A DNA stretch of 12,738 nt from an uncultured Bacteroidales bacterium (GTDB lineage: Bacteria > Bacteroidota > Bacteroidia > Bacteroidales > Paludibacteraceae): contig CALEPS010000192.1 of assembly GCA_937910305.1 (NCBI GenBank), positions 1 through 12,738 on the forward strand. Reading direction: 5' to 3'. The position numbers and the translations under genes are program-made. Under the pieces are notes generated by a model. The model saw nothing but the letters and a program-made list of their open reading frames with translations, searched no databases and had not been told where the DNA came from. How positions within the stretch are numbered: the stretch's first letter is position 1; every line of letters begins with the position of its first letter. Shown piece after piece: positions 12,350 to 12,738 of this stretch.

Positions 12350-12738
12350 TTATACCAAGTCCACGCGGCCGCCTACTTCTGTCAGCACGGCTTTAGCGAT
12401 AGACGAGCTTACTGCCTCGTAGTGGCTGAACTCCATGGAGCTCGTTGCACGTCCGGAGGTGATGGTACGCAAAGCGGTTACATAACCGAACATCTCTGCC
12501 AATGGTACTTTCGCCTTCACGATACGTGCGCCGGTGCGGCTGGTGTCCATACCCTCTACCTGTCCACGACGTTTGTTGAGGTCGCCGATGACATCACCCA
12601 TAGACTCTTCCGGAGTAACAACCTCCACTTTCATGATAGGCTCCATGAGGACCGGTTTAGCCTTTGCGCAAGCCTCTTTGAACGCCATCTGCGCAGCGAT
12701 CTCGAAGGACAGCTGGTCAGAGTCAACGGGGTGGAAGC
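12350..12738 (-). CDS. fusA: Elongation factor G, C-terminal part
   Basis: EF-G is the GTPase that drives translocation of tRNA and mRNA on the ribosome. The last 128 codons are present; the frame continues past the right edge of the window, so the ATG at 12688 is internal. The visible protein is the end of domain IV (FHPVDSDQLSFEIAAQMAFK, then KPVLMEPIMKVEVVTPEES) and domain V, with MGDVIGDLNKRRGQVEGM, VPLAEMFGYVTALRTITSGR and SSMEFSHYEAV. It ends SSSIAKAVLTEVGGRVDLV. In E. coli tufA follows fusA; here rpsJ follows directly, joining the str and S10 blocks. Confidence 0.97.
   Translation of the reverse strand, partial: FHPVDSDQLSFEIAAQMAFKEACAKAKPVLMEPIMKVEVVTPEESMGDVIGDLNKRRGQVEGMDTSRTGARIVKAKVPLAEMFGYVTALRTITSGRATSSMEFSHYEAVSSSIAKAVLTEVGGRVDLV

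Noticed and set aside
12350..12688. A 112-residue protein starting at the ATG at 12686-12688
   Set aside because: The frame continues upstream to the window edge with EF-G sequence (FHPVDSDQLSFEIAAQ), so the ATG is an internal methionine of fusA.

Overview
The window is a ribosomal-protein superoperon read entirely from the minus strand, so transcription runs from high to low coordinates. The gene content and order point to the phylum Bacteroidota, probably Bacteroidales. The reasons are: fusA directly followed by rpsJ with no tuf between them; the order secY-map-infA-rpmJ-rpsM with no adk; L36 and S14 of the cysteine-poor, zinc-free type; AT-rich start regions mostly without Shine-Dalgarno sequences; and MetAP, IF-1 and SecY proteins that read like Bacteroides/Prevotella proteins. 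I cannot name the genus from the sequence alone.

In transcription order, the window opens inside the 3' end of fusA (EF-G, str block). A 190-bp spacer with three hairpins follows. The S10 block comes next: rpsJ, a 135-bp spacer holding an unusual palindromic CTAG repeat, then rplC, rplD, rplW, rplB, rpsS, rplV, rpsC, rplP, rpmC and rpsQ. The spc block is rplN, rplX, rplE, rpsN, rpsH, rplF, rplR, rpsE, rpmD, rplO and secY. The tail is map, infA, rpmJ and the first 66 codons of rpsM, which runs off the left edge and would start the alpha block. That is 27 protein genes, two of them cut by the window ends. No gene looks broken. I see no tRNA, rRNA, CRISPR array or insertion sequence.

The genes form one functional set. 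They encode small- and large-subunit ribosomal proteins, the translocase channel SecY that docks to the ribosome exit site, the methionine aminopeptidase that trims nascent chains at the same exit, initiation factor IF-1, and elongation factor G. Most gaps between genes are 2 to 39 bp, which fits one long transcript. Four gaps are longer: fusA/rpsJ (190 bp), rpsJ/rplC (135 bp), rpmJ/rpsM (71 bp) and rpsN/rpsH (57 bp).

The coding part is ordinary housekeeping. The non-routine signals are in the spacers. The strongest is in rpsJ/rplC: five CTAG tetranucleotides at an exact 8-bp period, sitting at the centre of an 84-bp near-palindrome. Next are a GC-rich alternating purine-pyrimidine hairpin between fusA and rpsJ, and a small set of strong Shine-Dalgarno sequences in front of rplW, rplF and rplE, in a lineage that usually lacks them. 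No convincing new protein system was found.
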